Origin: Lepiota brunneoincarnata | Lineage: Eukaryota; Basidiomycota; Agaricomycetes; Agaricales; Agaricaceae | Direction of reading: 5' to 3' | Assembly (NCBI GenBank): GCA_023014365.1 | Contig: JAEBUN010000006.1 | Span: forward strand, 1,736,001-1,800,000 | DNA length: 64,000 bases | Shown: in pieces, positions 46,317 through 59,600 of the stretch | Layout of the letters: each line of letters opens with the position of its first letter | Numbering within the stretch: position 1 is the first letter of the stretch | Translations under genes and position numbers: made by a program | Notes under the pieces: model-generated | The model's input: only the letters and a program-made list of their open reading frames with translations | What the model was told of the DNA's origin: nothing | Databases searched by the model: none

Positions 46317-49300
46317 TCATAGATAAACGTTACCAAGGAGATCTCGGATGAGAGCCAAGGTATCAGAATCGACTCCGGCATCCTCGAGCAAGCTCGCAAT
46401 ATGTGGAGTATTGATCCGGTGACCGTCAAATCTCTTGATGAGTCCCTGGAGGGTATTCTGGATTCGACAGGTGAGAGAGTCCAGTATCATAAGAAGATCG
46501 TGATCGGTGCTCTTGTTAGTCATTGGTGGGATCAGGTTATCAGGCATCACCCTCAAGGATCCTCCACGGCTCCAATTCTCTCTGCTCCGTGTCGTCCTCC
46601 TCTAGGTTGATTGGCAAGTCGGAGTCCTTGTGTCCGTGAGCAGCCTCGAATTTCCGGCCCGACACCAATGTTTCCAATCGCAGGCATAACACTCCCATCT
46701 GGCGCACAAGTGCAACATTGAGGTGCACACTTGCAGGCACTGGGTCGTCAGAGCCCAAATCATGCCGCGTTTCTATCCCGAGAGGATATATTGCCGAAAC
46801 GAACTCCGGCACTTCTAAACCCTTGAGCTTCTTCTCCCCAACATCCCTGATCACAACCCCCATCTGCTTGATCCCATCGACTGCCTTCTGCGGCTGCAAT
46901 TTCGTGTATTCGGTCGGGGAGGCCGCCTCCAGTATCGACGCATTGATTTCTCGAATGACATCCGCGCTACACATGATCTGCCCTCCGTTCGCTAACCCGC
47001 TCACCCGTGCCGCTCTGTTGATCACGGGACCCAGATAATCCATTCGGTGCGTCACAGGGTCCTGCGCACATAGTGGTGTCCCACAATGGATACCCATACG
47101 CACAGACACACCCCGCGCAATCAAATTTCCACTCGAATCAAGAATCGCCTGCCCATCTTCACACTCCAGAATCTCCAGCGGCCATTGTTCCTGTAGCAAC
47201 TGCACCTGAACGGATAGGCAGAACCACACGGCAGACAAAACGGTGGGGAAACTACACAAGAAAGCGTCTCCTTCCGTCTTGAACTCATAACCCCCGCAGT
47301 CCCGAAGCCGTCTGCGCATTAGGTCGTTGTGAAGCTGAATAGCCGCAGGCATACCCGGGTTGACTTCCCACAGATGCGTAGAATTACGAATATCCGTGAA
47401 CACCAACGCGATATGGCCAGTTGGCGGGGCAACCTCTGGCTCTGCTCTCCTGACGCTCTTGTCGGCGACCATATTATTAGAGGACTTATGTGTGTAGGTC
47501 GTTGGAGGGGCAACTGTCAGGCTAGGATCGAGAATATTCGACGACCGGACGAGCGACTTGTCGTGGGCATCGCGTAAACGGATGGCCATCACCATGATAC
47601 TCCCGGTCGACCCATAACTGATCGCGAAATCGCGCAGCTTCTGCGATACCAGCATAGGATCGTTGGTCGTACTCGCAATATCAACCGCCGTCTGGAAGGT
47701 GACGTAATCCCAAAGTCCCTGGTTTCCGATGATCAAAAACTCATCTGCATCCGAGATATCCCACTCAAACATGTCCGGTGAGGCATTGACCACAGGAAGC
47801 AAGTAATAATACCCAAATGACCGCGAAACATCAACCTGGTCATTGACCAAACCGGCAGGCGAGATCCACCCCTCGGACTTGCGTATACGACGAAGCTCGT
47901 CCGGGTCCCAAGGATCGTGTTTCTTCGAAGCCAAGATCGGCTGGTTCTTGCACGAAATGACGCCCAGCGCAGTTCCCACATTTGCCGCAAAAAGCCTCTT
48001 ATCCTCAATATACACGACAATGCCCGAACAACCACCTCGTGCTGTGACAGGATCGGTGCTGAGCGTAGGAGCGCCTAACGCACTACCTATGGACATCTTC
48101 CGCGTCGTTGACGTAAATAACTGGTTATGTATGGCCTGATGCAGTCCCAGGAACGATCTGCGAATAACATCAACTACCAAGTCCTTGGACTCCTGCATCT
48201 CGATCTCAAGCTGTTGCTGGAAGAACTCGAGGAAATGGTCGTGCAGATATTTCGCATGGCGGTTTGGGGAGACGCCGGGGGGTAGTGCTTTGGGAGGATG
48301 GATGTTCCCGAACATAGCGAAGAGGGCCTTGTTCGGGTGACCGGGGAACTCGTGAACAAGATCCAACATCGTCAAAGCACCCTCCTCCCCCAGACAGTCC
48401 GACATTCCATAGCCAAGACCTCCCACAATGCTGGCCGTCGACCGAATACGACGGTCTTCGTTCTCATCCGGAAGGTCGACATAGGCATCGCTCGCGGTGA
48501 CAGTAACATCCATGAGGCCCAAGTTACGCAGGTGGCGCAAGCTCGCAAAGCCGGAGAGATTAGTTGTGCCGTGATTGAGTTCTCTGCTGCTTCGTGAGGT
48601 CCCAGTATGTCGGGTGTCGGGTTTAATCTGCAGGCGCTTGTTGCCGGACAGGTTGAGGTATCTAATATACCTATTGAAGTTCCTATTTCCGACGACGAGG
48701 TGAGTACTCGTGCCACAAAGAAAATGCGAAAAATTTCGAGCTCACCAGTTCCAGTCAAACTCGTAGTTGTTGATGTTGTACCTCAGATTGTTGTTACTAA
48801 CATCGATCACCCTGAGCTCCTCCAGCCGGGAGAGCTCCGCAGGCAGGACCGTCAGCTTATTCCCGCTTAGGAAAAGTGTATGGAGATCCTTCAACCGCGC
48901 TAGCTCCTCCGCTGGCAACGTTGTTATCTCGTTGCCACAGAAGTAAAACTCGCGCAAGCGCCCTAATTCGCGGAAGAAACCACTGGGAATGTCGCTGATC
49001 TCATTGTACGACAAGTTCAATGACAAGAGGGATCGGATAAAAGCAATACTGCGGAGGGCGTCGTGGTCCTTGAGCTTGTTCTCCGACAGGGAAAGAAGCT
49101 CGAGTCTGAACGAGAGCGGAGGATACAGGTGACCGAGAATGACGTGGTCACGGTTGTAATTAGTGGGAACTTCGGGCGTATGCCCGTTTAATGATGGTGC
49201 AGGATGACCGCTAATTGGGATGATCGGGGGGGGTGGGAAGGTAGTGACGAAGTTCGATGATAGGTTCAAGGAAACGAGGCTCTCGCAGTTCCAAATGGTG

Positions 49301-52269
49301 GAGGGAACCTCCCGCAGATTGTTATTGTGCGCATCCAAACGCCGCAATTTCAACAGCTTCCCTACTGTTTTGGGTAGCTGTATGAGACGGTTGTCATTAC
49401 AGAACAGGGCCACGAGCTCGCTCAAGTTGCCCAGACTATCAGGAAGATAACTGATACTGTTGTGCTGTAAGTTAAGCTGGGTCAGACCTGTGAGGTTGCC
49501 CAAGACGGTGTCGTCGAAAGTCGTCAGGCTGGCGTACGAGAGGTCGAGGATAGTAAGGGAAAGCGGGGGTTGGCCGATAGGACCGGGGTACAATGTAATT
49601 TGGGTAATTTCGTTGTGGGAGACGCCAACGGTGGAAAGGTTGGGGCCCGTGGAAAGATCCAGCAAATGTACTGCATTATGATCGGCATAGAGGGAGTTGA
49701 GTTGGGGGAGGTTAGAGATGATGGTAAGATCGGTGATCTGGTTTCGCCGACAGTCAACGTATTTGAGGGCACGAAGGTAGTAAAAGTCGTTGGGAATCTT
49801 CACGATCGCGTTACCAACGAAAATGAACCGTTCGAGGACTTCGAGTTCGCCAATATCCTGAGGCAACTCCTCGAGATAATTAAAAGAGACATCAAGATCG
49901 CGAAGGTTGGTCAATTTTGTGAGTGCTTTCGGAATGTGCCTCAGTTTGTTGTTTGAAACGTTGAGTGTTGTTAGCACTTTGAAGTCGGCAAAAGAGGCGG
50001 GTAGGTCTTTCAGAATATTGTTTTGCAGGTGTAGAGACGTTAGTTCGGGTATCTTGTGCAGTCTGCCACCCTCTAGCTCCTTAACTTTAATATGGTTGAA
50101 GGAGAGGTCCAATCGTCGGAGCCACCTGGCAGCAGTAAGATTCGCAGGAACCTTTCTCATCGACATATTTGACAAGCGCAGATCCCGGAGTTGAGTGCAG
50201 GCTTCGATAAAATCTAAGGGTAAATCGATCATAGGATTTCGGGATAACTTGAGAGAGATGATTTGATCAGCATGTTGGTGTAGGACGACCGGGATAGCGC
50301 GCAAGCTCCGTCCCGTAAGGTCCACATAATCGAAATTTTCCAATTTGAAGTCATCCTCGAATGGGAGGGGATCAGAAGCAAAGGATCTTCGACCAAGTCC
50401 GAGATCAGGATCCCGGTAGATAAACCTGAGAAGGAACGACAGGTTCTCGCCAGCGAGCAATATCAAACCGTCGTTCCACGAATACCCAGCCTCCGTCTGT
50501 CTCCGGTGAATGATATCCAGAGGCACTTCGCGCATGTCAAGGATCCTCTCTGGAGGGAACGTTGAAGTTGTTCGAAAGGCCTAATAGGATGTAAAGCCAT
50601 ACCTTTTGCCCGTTCTCTTAGGAACAAACGGCTCGCGTGCTTGTCACCCTGCCGCCGTCCTCCGTTGCAGGGCCTAGCAATAGGTCATATACAGTGAGAC
50701 TAACACCGAGAGCGGCCATATGATAAAAGCCATTCGGACGATAAACACGGACGGCGAGTTCGTTGTCTTCTGGATTGGCCCGCTTTCCTTTTTTTGAGGG
50801 TCTGATAGATTCGACGGCGTTAAGAGATGGAGGATATATGCGACCCTGCATGATTTTGTTCTTTATCTGACGTTGAGGTTCGGCGGACCTCACTGTCCTG
50901 GTCTCCTCGTCACTGGAATCGTCATCTTCTGGTGCTGTCATTTCAGGTTTGCCATTCTGCAATCCATTCTGATCGACAACCGCCCAGCTCTCCGGGGGTC
51001 GCCAGACGCCTTCTTGACCGGTCCCATTGACGTTATCCGTAGTTTCAGGAGGAATGGTAGTCGGGGAAATTCTGGGTTGGCCAAACACAACAGCTTTTCT
51101 GCCGTCAGAAGATGGTGCAGGTGAGAACGGATCACTGAATGTCGGGGGACTCATTCCGGGGTCTTCGGTTTGCTGACCTTCAAAGGCTATAGTAGCACTC
51201 CCCGGAGAGTTGGGATTAGCGCCGAGATCAACCGTACTCCGTGTAAGGTCAACGATTCCTTCCATACTCTCCAGATTTGTGTCGAGGGGGTACAGAGGCG
51301 CGTCGTCCTTTGCAGGGACTTCCGATCCCGAATCCTTCTTCCCTTTCCTCTTTCTCCCACTTCTTTCCCTCTCCCTCTCCTTTTCTTTCTCTCTCTCTCC
51401 TCCTTTCTCTTTCTCCTTCCCTTTCGAAAGCAATGGAGGAGGTGCGGTGAGATGCGCGAGCGGATGGGGTGGGTCGACTGGAGTATTGAAAACGAATTGG
51501 GTATCGCTTCTCGTAGGCAGGGGTGGGGGAGGGATCGCCTCGTCGGCCGAACTCTGATTGAGATGCGACTTGCTCCCGCGACGCCTCATCCTGGAGAAGA
51601 TTGAGGATTTCGACTTGCGTAGCTCGCCCGGGCTGGATGAGTAGCCAGGCTGTGGCACCCGAATAGAATCGGCGTCGTCGGTTGACCGTCGTCCTCCACC
51701 GGGCACCGCAAGGTATGTCGTTGATTCTGACCCTCGACTAGATCGAAGTAGACTGACGGAACTGTTCTGTCGCAGGGGCCAAAAGGAAGATAGAGAGCCT
51801 TTGGAAAAGCCTCGCGAAGAGGAAGAGGGAAGTGTAGGCGGATATAGGGTAGGTGATGGCTAAAGATCGAGTTCAGTATACATGGCCGTTAAACAGGTGA
51901 TGTGGATGAAGAGCACGGGGCGAGACACTACAGCGCACACCAGCAACCGCCTGGGCCATGCAGAGCGTAATCACAGAAGGGAGGGAAGGCACGTACGGGT
52001 TCGTCCATTACCCACGGAGCAATCGTCGTATCGATAGCAGTATCAACAATGGGACTGGAAGTAAGCCTGTGGTGAATAGCTTGCCCATTCTGGTCGATGA
52101 GGTCGTCAATCCTGAGGGTCATGCCAGAAGCGGTGTCTAGCTCATCTTGGCTGGCAAGACTTGCTGTTCTATATGTTACGGTGGAAGCGGTGTCGTTGTC
52201 ATTCCCGCCAAGGTAACTTTCTACTCTGAGGGTGATGTCTGATGCAGTCTCCCAGTCACTGCGGGACAT
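46317..52269 (-). CDS. Adenylate cyclase (RA-LRR-PP2C-cyclase)
   Basis: This enzyme makes cAMP from ATP at the inner membrane face, under Ras and G-protein control. Exon 1 (52269-51997, MSRSDWETASDITLRVE) is joined through intron 51996-51860 to a long disordered exon (SPTLYPP..., KE-rich low complexity near 51350-51420). A Ras-association domain (LAVRVYRPNGFYHMAALGVSLTV ... SRLFLRERAKERILDM) spans about 50760-50530. Leucine-rich repeats run 50500-48746; the intron 48745-48683 rejoins at WNFNRYIRYLNLSGNKRL. A PP2C-like domain follows (about 48450-47560). The class III cyclase has metal-binding Asp residues in VFTDIRNST and EGDAF, and DYLGPVINRAARV. The C-terminal exon 46317 to about 46510 (LIRDLLGNVYL) joins by an uncertain short intron; otherwise the protein stops at 46540. 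Around 50690 the RA frame needs either a 44-nt intron or an indel. About 1,800 residues in all. Confidence 0.95.
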
Positions 52270-53299
52270 GGCGGCACGGGAGGAGGAGGGGGGGAGCACG
52301 ATAAGAGGGGAGGAGGATTGAGGGGAAAGTGGTTGCAAACGAGAACACAAAGGTCACACAACGGACTCTTGCCTAATCTGGAAACCCGGCATTCACATAG
52401 CCAGCCGGGCATCTCCTCCCATCCGTCGTCTCTTTCTGGCTTTATTACATGCCATTCCAGACATACGGGATATCATTTCTGGTAAATCTGCATTTGTTCA
52501 CATTCTCCCAGGCCACTATCTACCCCCAGCGCTTTTCTACGACATCTTTATAACCCATCTACTCCCCTCCCAACAAACGGTATCCATCTCCTCCCCTCAG
52601 GGACCAGACGGAACACCGGCCCAGTGAAACAACTGTCTGTTTATCACATAGTGATGCTTATAGGCTAGCACGAAGCCATGCAGTAGTACCTTGAAATCCT
52701 GATTAGCTAGACGCCTGCATACCCTGATGCCACGAGTGATACTGCGTTGGAACTGCTCATTGTAGACACCTCCTTGTCAGACGCCCCCGTCCCTGGATGG
52801 GCGTTGACCGATGTCACTTGGGATCTCTATTTCCCGGATAATCTGATTAATTGTGCAGTACACGTGCAAGGGAGTTCAAATTTCCACCCCACACCTGATA
52901 GGGAAGAGGAAGCCCATTTAGTGGCCTGTTCTTGGGTAGCTCTGAAGAACCGCTTCAGGCCCTATGCACTGTATAGATTAATCCTATGTCTTTTTTGGCA
53001 TGGACAGAACACTCTGCCATGCATAAAAATAGCGCATTCACCGTTTCTGAGCGGCCTGAGCGCATTAGGAGATATATTGTCCGACTCCCAGCACAACCCT
53101 ATTGACGTGGTGGACACTTTTTCTCCGGCTTCTCACATGTGTCTCTTGGCAGCCTTCGAGTCCGCGACATCGTGCACACTGCAATATATCCCAAGTCAAT
53201 GGCGACAAATCACGACAAACATATGACCCTTGTGCGCGCTCACGTGACTCGTCAAGTTGGTTCAACGCCCGTCGTCGTCCCTCTTTCAGCACAAACACT
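52270..53299. other. Divergent promoter region, no gene
   Basis: This separates the start of adenylate cyclase (minus) from the putative securin (plus). The 159-codon frame at 52747-53226 lacks an ATG at its 5' end and has no motif. The first 200 bp next to the cyclase are C/T-rich on the plus strand. Confidence 0.45.
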
Positions 53300-55019
53300 A
53301 TGCTCAGTGCGCGTACAGTACATCTTAACATCGATGGTCAGTATCACCCCACACGGACCCCTGCAAGAGGCACGAGACTCCGCAGCGAGAATGCTTACAA
53401 CCAGGGTGCCATGACGATTCAGAATGGGAAAGGAAAACCCAACATCATCCGGACCCCATTTCAACCAAAAACCGCTCGTGAGCATCTGGACCTGAAACAT
53501 AACACTCATACCTGCTGACCACAGATACTTGCTACAGAACCTCAAAGATTGCTTAAGGAATTGCCAGGAGTGACCAAAACTCCCATTGCCTTCGTCACGC
53601 GTCCCTCACGACCCCTAGCTGACAAGACACCCTTTGTCAATCGCGTTCTGAACATCTACAATACCCCAGCACCCAACCAGAAGTCTGCAAAGCTTACTAC
53701 AAAGATCCTCGAAACCCACGGACCCAGTCCAGAGAACGGTTCCGCTAGAGCTAGCTCAACTAGAAAACACTCACGTGCCCCTACGAGCGCGACCAAGAAC
53801 TTTCGGACGCCTGAGAATCAGGGGAATTATTGGGATATCAGTGATGAAGCCATTACCGAACCGGAGATAGAACAGGTGCACGAGTCTATAGACGACCATG
53901 ACGAGATTGAGTACGCACCACCAAACACCCTGGGTAGGTTTGTTTTCGCCTGCGCTTCGCGTTGATTGCTCAATATCTCCCGAGATAGATCTGGCTTATC
54001 AGCCTCCATTCAACTTTGAATTACCAGACTACAAAGTTCTTGGGAAAGAGATCCTGAGAAACGTCTACTGCCACCCCTGCGAAGAGACCCTGCCCCCAAC
54101 ATACGAGTTTCACACCGGAGATAACGATTTCGTGAACTGGGACACTCTGTCCCTTGCCTCCCTCGACACCGACGATGAATACTCTCGTCCGGCAAAACGC
54201 GCTGAGGCCATTTCCACGCAGTTCCCACTCAAACCATCTCGTCCGACTTCTCGTCAGGCACCGACGTGTACATCATCGAGACCTACAACTTCTGCATCCA
54301 TGAGGCTCCCAGCATCTACGCTTACAAGAGGCCTGGCATCAACTTCCACAGCGAAACCTACCACTCGACCCCGTTCAAACACCACCGTAATTCCTAAGCC
54401 CCGAACAACATCAACAACCTCAACGACCCGGAAAAACGCTGTTGCTATTTCCGGTGTCGTCACCACGAAACAACCCCCAAAACCCAACCCTAAGTCATCA
54501 TCCACCATTCCTCCGACTACATCGCAGTTTACCACCAACCGACCCGCGACCCGCCCTGCATCGAGACCGGCCACTTCCGTTTCTACACGACCACTTACCT
54601 CCACGTCCCCTCGGACGCTCACGAGGTTGACATCAACATCATCATCGACCATCAGGCCCATAGTCAGGTCCACTCCTGCAGTTGCGGTACCAAGAAAGCT
54701 TGTAGTGTCACGTCCGCCCTTGACGACTGCACGGAGTAGTACAGCCGCCATTCCGAGCGTCAGGGGAGCAGCTATGGCCGCGGCAGGGACTTTGGCATCT
54801 AGGAGAGTGCCTGGTGCTGGTAGTACCAGTTCTTCGGGGATTACGATGTCGAAGGTGTCTCGTCTGAATGCAGCTGTCCGGGCCAAAAATGGAGTTTCGG
54901 TTCCTGGCAAGACGAGAATAGTGAAAGGAAGCCCCGTGGGGAGTTTGGAGCTGTCCGAAGGCAATCACCTGGAGGATGTGGCTGGAAAGACGGAAAGGGC
55001 AGAGGTCGGTCCGGTGTGA
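53300..55019 (+). CDS. Possible securin (separase inhibitor)
   Basis: Exons join as MLSARTVHLNIDG...IIRTPFQPKTA, then, past an intron with a GTGAGC donor (about 53478-53535), PQRLLKELPGVTKTPIAF, RPSRPLADKTPFVNR, EIEYAPPNTL, and after a second intron DLAYQPPFNFELPDYKVLGKE. Securins hold separase inactive through a pseudosubstrate segment and are destroyed by APC/C at anaphase. Two things suggest one here: an acidic EIExxPP...LD...LPD segment resembling the separase-binding part of known securins, and a basic N-terminal half with RPLADKTPFVNR as a possible destruction signal. The C-terminal ~280 residues are Thr/Ser/Pro/Arg-rich low complexity, not typical of securin. The assignment rests on short motifs only. 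Alternatively an unrelated disordered fungal protein. Confidence 0.4.
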
Positions 55020-56611
55020 TGAACTATGGTACTGCTTTCGATCAAGGGACCTGACCTCACTGTCGTAGATATAATTACAATGTTGGTGTTTACCCTCGTT
55101 TTGTAACATGCGGAATTGTCTCCAAAGTGGCGCTGACGCTCAGCAGAGGACGGGACTGTATGAGCTCATGAAAGTGCGGTTGGTACGATGCGTTTCAATT
55201 TTCCGGTTCACTGGTCCATCACAGTGTGTCGTACGAACGATGGGTAGGGCAGAGCACAGGGTTGGACCTCGAGGGATGTGGCTTGAAAAGGGAACTTGCC
55301 GTTTCGGACAACTGTTGCTCTTTTTGCGCTGCTGGGGATAATTTCCAGGCGTAAGTCGACGACGACTGTTATCGGTTCTAGGTTGCGGGTAAATTGAAGC
55401 CGATGTCCTTCCAGAAGCAACTTGTCCAGACTTATCATTAAAGTTTAAACTAGCACCGTACAGCACTGTCTCGGGATCGGCGGGTGGCGGTTTGACCTAA
55501 CTAGTCCCCCAACCAGCTGTGGTTAACAAAATTCGAACGGGGATCAAGTCGAGTTTAGCCTGAGCTGCTTTCAAGTTTTCGAATATTCATATTTTGGGGG
55601 TGCAATACGGTATGTCGTAAAAAACCGGCAGTCCAGAGCTGAAACAGGTCAAGTCTTAATAATGTGCAAGCTCCCCGTCGAGTAAATAACATCTGCATAC
55701 AGTGCCCAGCGCTGACTCCCTTCAGAAACCTTGGTATCGGCGAACGCCATGATAAACCCGGTGACTTGTTTCAGTCCACCTATGGTAACGAGTCACCGCC
55801 CACGATTTCAGGAAATCGAGATGAGTGTCTACGCGGTCACCCAAGTAACCGCGACTGAATAAATATAGAAACGTGATGCGTTGATGGGGAGCAAAAAAGC
55901 TGTGAGTTATAGGGTTGTCACGACTCTTGAGTCTTGGGAGGCAGGACCGACCGATCAAAGACCCCTGGCAGGTTACTGACTCGAGCTCTTGCACGATTAC
56001 GGCGGGGCTGTGATTATCAGACTTAACTCCAACGCCCCTGCAACCCTCCTTTCTCGGCCCTGGCGCAGCTACTTAAGTCCGGGCCGAAAGCATTCAAACC
56101 ACTGTTGATGGGGGTAATAATGATTTTCATTGCCGAATTAGACGAGCATTTCACTGGGAGGGGTTGTTCGTCAAAAATGATATCGATCTGCTTTGACCCT
56201 GCTCTTCCCCGATTACAAACAAATCAGAACTTTATCTCTCGCCGTTGAGCAGCTCGATTCTTTCCCCGCCAAGCGAGCGCCTGACGCCCATTAGTACTGT
56301 GTAAATGGGAAGGGGGGAATTCCGGGGTTGACTCGAATTCAAATGGCCTTTACATATTCACCAGTGGTCATTGGCGGTGGCCGCGACAATTTCAATTCCA
56401 CGGTGAATTTCCAATTTCTGAGGTAAGCGTACCCCCTCCACTCGGGTTGGTTGTGTATATGCTGCTACACACTCTCGCATCATTCAATGGAAATCAATTT
56501 CACCACGCCCTGTCAGCTTTTTGATATATATCCTCTAGTTACACAGTACTCGGGTCACACCAAATCTCCTCCCTCCCCCCTTCCCCCACGTTCACCTCGG
56601 ATCCTTCTCTT
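55020..56611. other. Intergenic, no gene seen
   Basis: No open frame here combines an ATG, plausible splicing and a motif. The last 250 bp before the G-alpha start are pyrimidine-rich on the plus strand (cctccctcccccttccccc at about 56569-56587), a usual feature of fungal promoters. Confidence 0.5.
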
Positions 56612-59600
56612 ATGGCTCGACTGTCCAGCACTAACAGTTTCGTTGCGCCAGACACTGCTGCGCCTCCAAAGGAGAATGCAGAGGCTGCGAACCGCATAAT
56701 CGATGAGGAGCTTAGGGTACGTTCCGTTTATCGGCTGCTTCGGGAGTTGGGGTCTGATCCCTTGGTAGAGAGAGGGAGCTAGGCGAAGGGAGCAGAGGAA
56801 GAGGGAAGTCAGAGGTAGGTCCTCCCCTTCATCGCGTTCGTTGAGTTCGGGGAAACAGACTGCTCTGTCAGTGATGCTACTGGGTCAAGCGGAATCAGGT
56901 ATGCTCTGTCTTGTACTTTTAACAACCGAGCCAAGACCTCAGCGGCCGTGTGATAGGAAAGTCCACCCTTCTAAAGCAGTTCCAAATCTACTATGCTTCT
57001 AAATCTCTCGATGGCGAACGACCATGCTGGAAACCGGTGGTTTACTTCAACATCATCAAAGCTGTTCGGCTCATCTTTAACGAGCTCGAGTACCAATTCT
57101 CCGGCAATACCAATAGCCTAGAAGCTCCACGGGAAGTCCAGGAACAGATCTCTAGACTGCGAACTAAGCTTCTACAACTCATCGCGCTGGAGGATTCGCT
57201 CGCATCCCAACTCAATGGTGGGGCAATTATTGGCTCGGGCAGTCGGAAGGGGGCGTTCGTGCGTTCTGGATGGCAGTTGCTAGTTGGAGGAGGTTCATCA
57301 CAGGAAAATGGCAACAAGCAGACCGAGGCGGCGGCAAAAAATACGGAGGTTGTCAATCTCATCGCGAAGACGTTGGGGAATTCGGTCCACGAGGTCAGAG
57401 CGCTCTGGGAACATCCAACGGTCAAGTTACTTGTGCACGATGGCAGGGTTAGGCTAGAAGACTCGGCTTCGTTGTGGGTAAATTCCCCTTTACTCTGCTT
57501 GAACTTACTAACCGTTTCATGTTGCTGCTATAGCTTTCTAGACGAAATTACTCGGATTGCGGAACCCGATTACATACCGACGACAGGTCAGTTAGAGCGC
57601 ACTAGCTCCCGCTCTTCATTGACGCCCTGTACTGATACCAATGTTCAACAGACGACATTCTCAAAGTTCGCCTACAAACACTGGGTGTAATGGAGCATTC
57701 CTTCCCGATCTCCATGGGAGGAGTTTCGTATAACTGGAAGATTTATGATGTCGGTGGCGCAGTAAGTCCTATCACGAATTTCGGCTAAAAATCCCCTTTT
57801 ATTCTTCTCCTCTGGTTACTCTTTGTCTAGCCGTACTTCTCAGTTCCCCGACCTGCTTGCTATTACCATGGTCTCTCGTGTCGTGGAGCTTTCCTCGCAC
57901 CTCCGCGGCTTCTCTTCTTTTTTCAACTATCAAACTGCCTCACTTGTTTACTTGATGGAATCCATTCTTACCTGCCTTGTGATTCACAGCGTGGTCAGGT
58001 AGGCCTATCTTTGTTCACGCTGCCAGCGTCTCCGTGTAAATAATCTCTCACCGCGGAAACCCATATCTCGGTAGAGGCAAACCTGGGCACCATACTTTGA
58101 TGATGGTGAGTCACTCAAATTCCACATCTTCCTCTTCTATCTGTTCTATTTCAGCTTTCTCTTGGGGACATCGATGCGTAGCAACGCACTGAGATTTTCC
58201 CTTGATCACGAAACGTGATCACTGCGTTCTTTTACACTTCTCAACTGCTATAAAAATGGCAACTGACGCTTTCAATCATCGTCTCTTTAACCTAGCAACG
58301 GCAATCATATTCTTAGGTATGACACGTACCTACTAGGACTCACCACAACAGCCGCTGACCGCCTCGGTAACGTCCCGCTGCTCAATCTTCCTACCCTCCC
58401 CATCTATCAGCGCCCATAAGTGCCTTCGATCAGGTGAGCCCTTACTCCCTCGATCGGATATGCATCAACTTCTCAAACTTCCGTCACTCACCTATCCACC
58501 CAATCCCTTGCCACGTTCTATTTATATTCTTTCGTTCCTCATCAAATTCCCGACTTCCCAACTACGCGCACGGTCGACGAACCCCCTCCCTCCTCTTTAT
58601 ACAATCCATAATCCATTCTACACTGGCTTCGATTCCTCCGAATGTGCTGATGCCTCCACGCCTCAACTTGTGTCTGATGGTGATGATCCCTGTCAACATG
58701 TGTTTCTCTTGTTGCACGTTGTTGGGTTGTGACGATGACGATTGATGGTTGATGGCTGATCCGTTCTCTTCTCTCCTCTGTGTGTGTGTGTGTGCGATAG
58801 TATCTCGACGAAGAGCCCAAGACGAATAGGATGGAGGACTCTCTGCAGCTCTTCACTGCAGTCTGCTCCAACAAGTTGCTTAAGAGTGCTCATCTTGTTC
58901 TGCTACTAAATAAAGTATGTCGTTTAGGCTTCCGTGGTGTTGTTTGTTGCATCACTCAAAAAAAAAACGCTTCCGTTTTGGCAGACTGACCTACTCAAGA
59001 GGAAACTCGCATCTGGTGTCAAAGTCCAGAAATAGTAAGCATTGGATGTTGATTTCTCTTTGGTAACCCCCCGAGTTCATTTTATTACCCTCCCCTTTTT
59101 TTTCATCCTCGAAGCATCACGAGTTATGGAGAACGCCCGAATAAATACGAAGCTGTGTCCGAGTACTTCAAGACGCATTTCCAACAGGTGCATAAAAAGC
59201 ATGACGTTTCGCATCGCGTGCTTTGGGTGGTGAGTTGTCTCATTTTTTTTTCTTTTCTCGACGTCGCCAATGGGGGGATTACTTATTTTTCGGGATTTTC
59301 AATAGCACTTTACGATGATGCTGGTGAGCCGCGGGTCCCCCACCCCTTTTCTAGGCGTTACATGAACTGATTATTGTTATCTTATCCTCTAGGACATCAA
59401 AGCGACGCAAAGTATCATCTCAAATGGTAAGTACAATAATTACTTGCATGCGTAATTATAAATATCCTACATCTTGGGGGGGGAGGGGAGTGGGGTAATA
59501 ATGCTGCGGTGGCGAGTTGAGTGGTATTGTGTGTTTGTATGCATGTGTGTGATGGGTGGTGGTGGTGGTAATATGTGGCGGGCTGACGGGCGACAACGCA

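Noticed and set aside
52747..53226. 159-codon plus-strand ORF
   Set aside because: It has no ATG at its start, no motif, and lies in the promoter region between two divergent genes.
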